Assembly (NCBI GenBank): GCA_013290035.1
Contig: JABCYT010000021.1
Location: 1-14,299, forward strand
Source of the DNA: Alphaproteobacteria bacterium
GTDB taxonomy: Bacteria > Pseudomonadota > Alphaproteobacteria > Reyranellales > Reyranellaceae
Length of the DNA: 14,299 nucleotides
Direction of reading: 5' to 3'
The notes beneath the pieces were generated by a model. That model saw nothing but the letters and a program-made list of their open reading frames with translations. It had not been told where the DNA came from and did no database searches. The translations under genes were made by a program, and so were the position numbers. Of the stretch, positions 13,683 through 14,299 are shown in pieces; position 1 is the stretch's first letter; each line of letters begins with the position of its first letter.

Positions 13683-14299
13683 ATGCTTTCAAGACGGCGC
13701 GATTTCCTGGCCGGCGCCGCCGGCATGGCCGCGATGGCCGGCATCCCGGCAGTGGCCTGGCCGCAGGTCAAGCCGCGGGTAACGTTCATCTCGCAATGGT
13801 CGGCCGGCAGCGACGGTGCGGCGATCACCGGGCTGGGCAAGCGGCTCGAGGAGGAAGGCGGCATCTGGCAGCACAGCCCGGTGCCCGGCTTCACCACCGA
13901 GATGATGAACAAGCTGCGCGCCGACATCATCGCCGGCAACCCGCCCGCCGCCTCGCAGCTCAAGGGACCGGAGATCGCCGCGTGGTGCAAGATCGCGCCG
14001 ACCGTCGACCTCGACGCGGTGGTTGCCGCCGCCGGTTACGAAAAGCTGATCCCCGGCGAACTGGTCGGCTTGCACAAGCCGCAGGGCCACTGGATCGCCC
14101 TGCCGATGCAGGTCTATCGCACCAACACGCTCTTCCTGTCGCGCCCGGCGATGGCCAAGGTCGGCGCGACCAAGGCGCCGGCGACATGGGCCGAGTTCAA
14201 CGAGCTGGCCACGGCGATGAAAGCCGCTGGCATCATCCCGGTCGCCAACGGCGGCATCCGCTGGGACGACGGCATGAAGCTGGAGATCGCCTTGGCGGG
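13683..14299 (+). CDS. Sugar-type ABC transporter substrate-binding protein, 3' end missing
   Basis: This is an open frame from ATG 13683, cut by the right edge after 205 codons. It is read directly from the sequence because no stop is inside the window. The N-terminus MLSRRDFLAGAAGMAAMAGI is a twin-arginine (Tat) signal, with probable cleavage near AVA/WP at about 24. The mature part (VTFISQWSAGSDGAAITGL, then ADIIAGNPPAASQLKGPEI, then GHWIALPMQVYRTNTLF, then ATWAEFNELATAMKAAGIIP) follows the family 1 extracellular solute-binding pattern of carbohydrate importers. The closest resemblance is to glucose/mannose-type proteins, with NPP, QLKGPEI and the aromatic-rich loop. GGGAG lies 6 bases upstream of the ATG. 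Permease and ATPase genes would be expected to the right. Substrate is not determinable here. Confidence 0.88.
   Translation, partial: MLSRRRDFLAGAAGMAAMAGIPAVAWPQVKPRVTFISQWSAGSDGAAITGLGKRLEEEGGIWQHSPVPGFTTEMMNKLRADIIAGNPPAASQLKGPEIAAWCKIAPTVDLDAVVAAAGYEKLIPGELVGLHKPQGHWIALPMQVYRTNTLFLSRPAMAKVGATKAPATWAEFNELATAMKAAGIIPVANGGIRWDDGMKLEIALA

Overview
The window is GC-rich (about two thirds G+C by eye) and densely packed. It is bacterial, and most likely alphaproteobacterial. The hopanoid gene order hpnA-B-C-D-E-F-G with a nearby hpnH, the MEP-pathway ispH, an EipB-like (DUF1849) periplasmic protein and an MmyB-type XRE regulator all fit Rhodospirillales or Hyphomicrobiales-like lineages. I cannot fix the genus from sequence alone. 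The main content is one nearly complete early hopanoid (bacterial triterpenoid) pathway.

Layout. Positions 99-2216 (+) hold ispH and hpnH, 12 bp apart and probably one operon. Positions 2160-9917 (-) hold a seven-gene operon read right to left: hpnA, hpnB, hpnC, hpnD, hpnE, shc (hpnF), hpnG. Five of its six junctions are ATGA stop/start overlaps and the sixth (shc/hpnG) is TGATG. The two units converge, and the hpnG and hpnH coding ends overlap antisense by 57 bp. Positions 9918-10138 are the leader and promoter region of the hpnA operon and contain several inverted repeats. Positions 10139-11173 (-) encode a ferritin-like, probably diiron, protein of unknown substrate. A 145-bp divergent gap separates it from an exported EipB-like protein at 11319-12131 (+). 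An XRE/MmyB-type regulator (12202-13038) and a small NTF2-like protein (13058-13522) form a likely two-gene unit. At 13683 a Tat-exported sugar-type ABC solute-binding protein begins and runs off the right edge.

How the genes work together. IspH makes IPP and DMAPP. HpnD condenses farnesyl diphosphate to presqualene diphosphate, HpnC converts that to hydroxysqualene, and HpnE reduces it to squalene. Shc cyclises squalene to hopene/hopanol. HpnH adds a 5'-deoxyadenosyl group to give adenosylhopane. HpnG removes adenine, opening the route to bacteriohopanetetrol-type side chains. HpnA and HpnB are a hopanoid-associated epimerase/reductase-like SDR and a membrane glycosyltransferase. No hpnI/J/K/M/N/O/P/R is visible here. 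No RNA genes, IS elements, CRISPR arrays or phage genes were seen, and no gene-free stretch exceeds 300 bases. The most unusual points are the hpnG/hpnH tail overlap, the uninterrupted coupling through the hpn operon, the nested inverted repeats over the hpnA ribosome binding site, and the uncharacterised diiron-type protein beside the operon.
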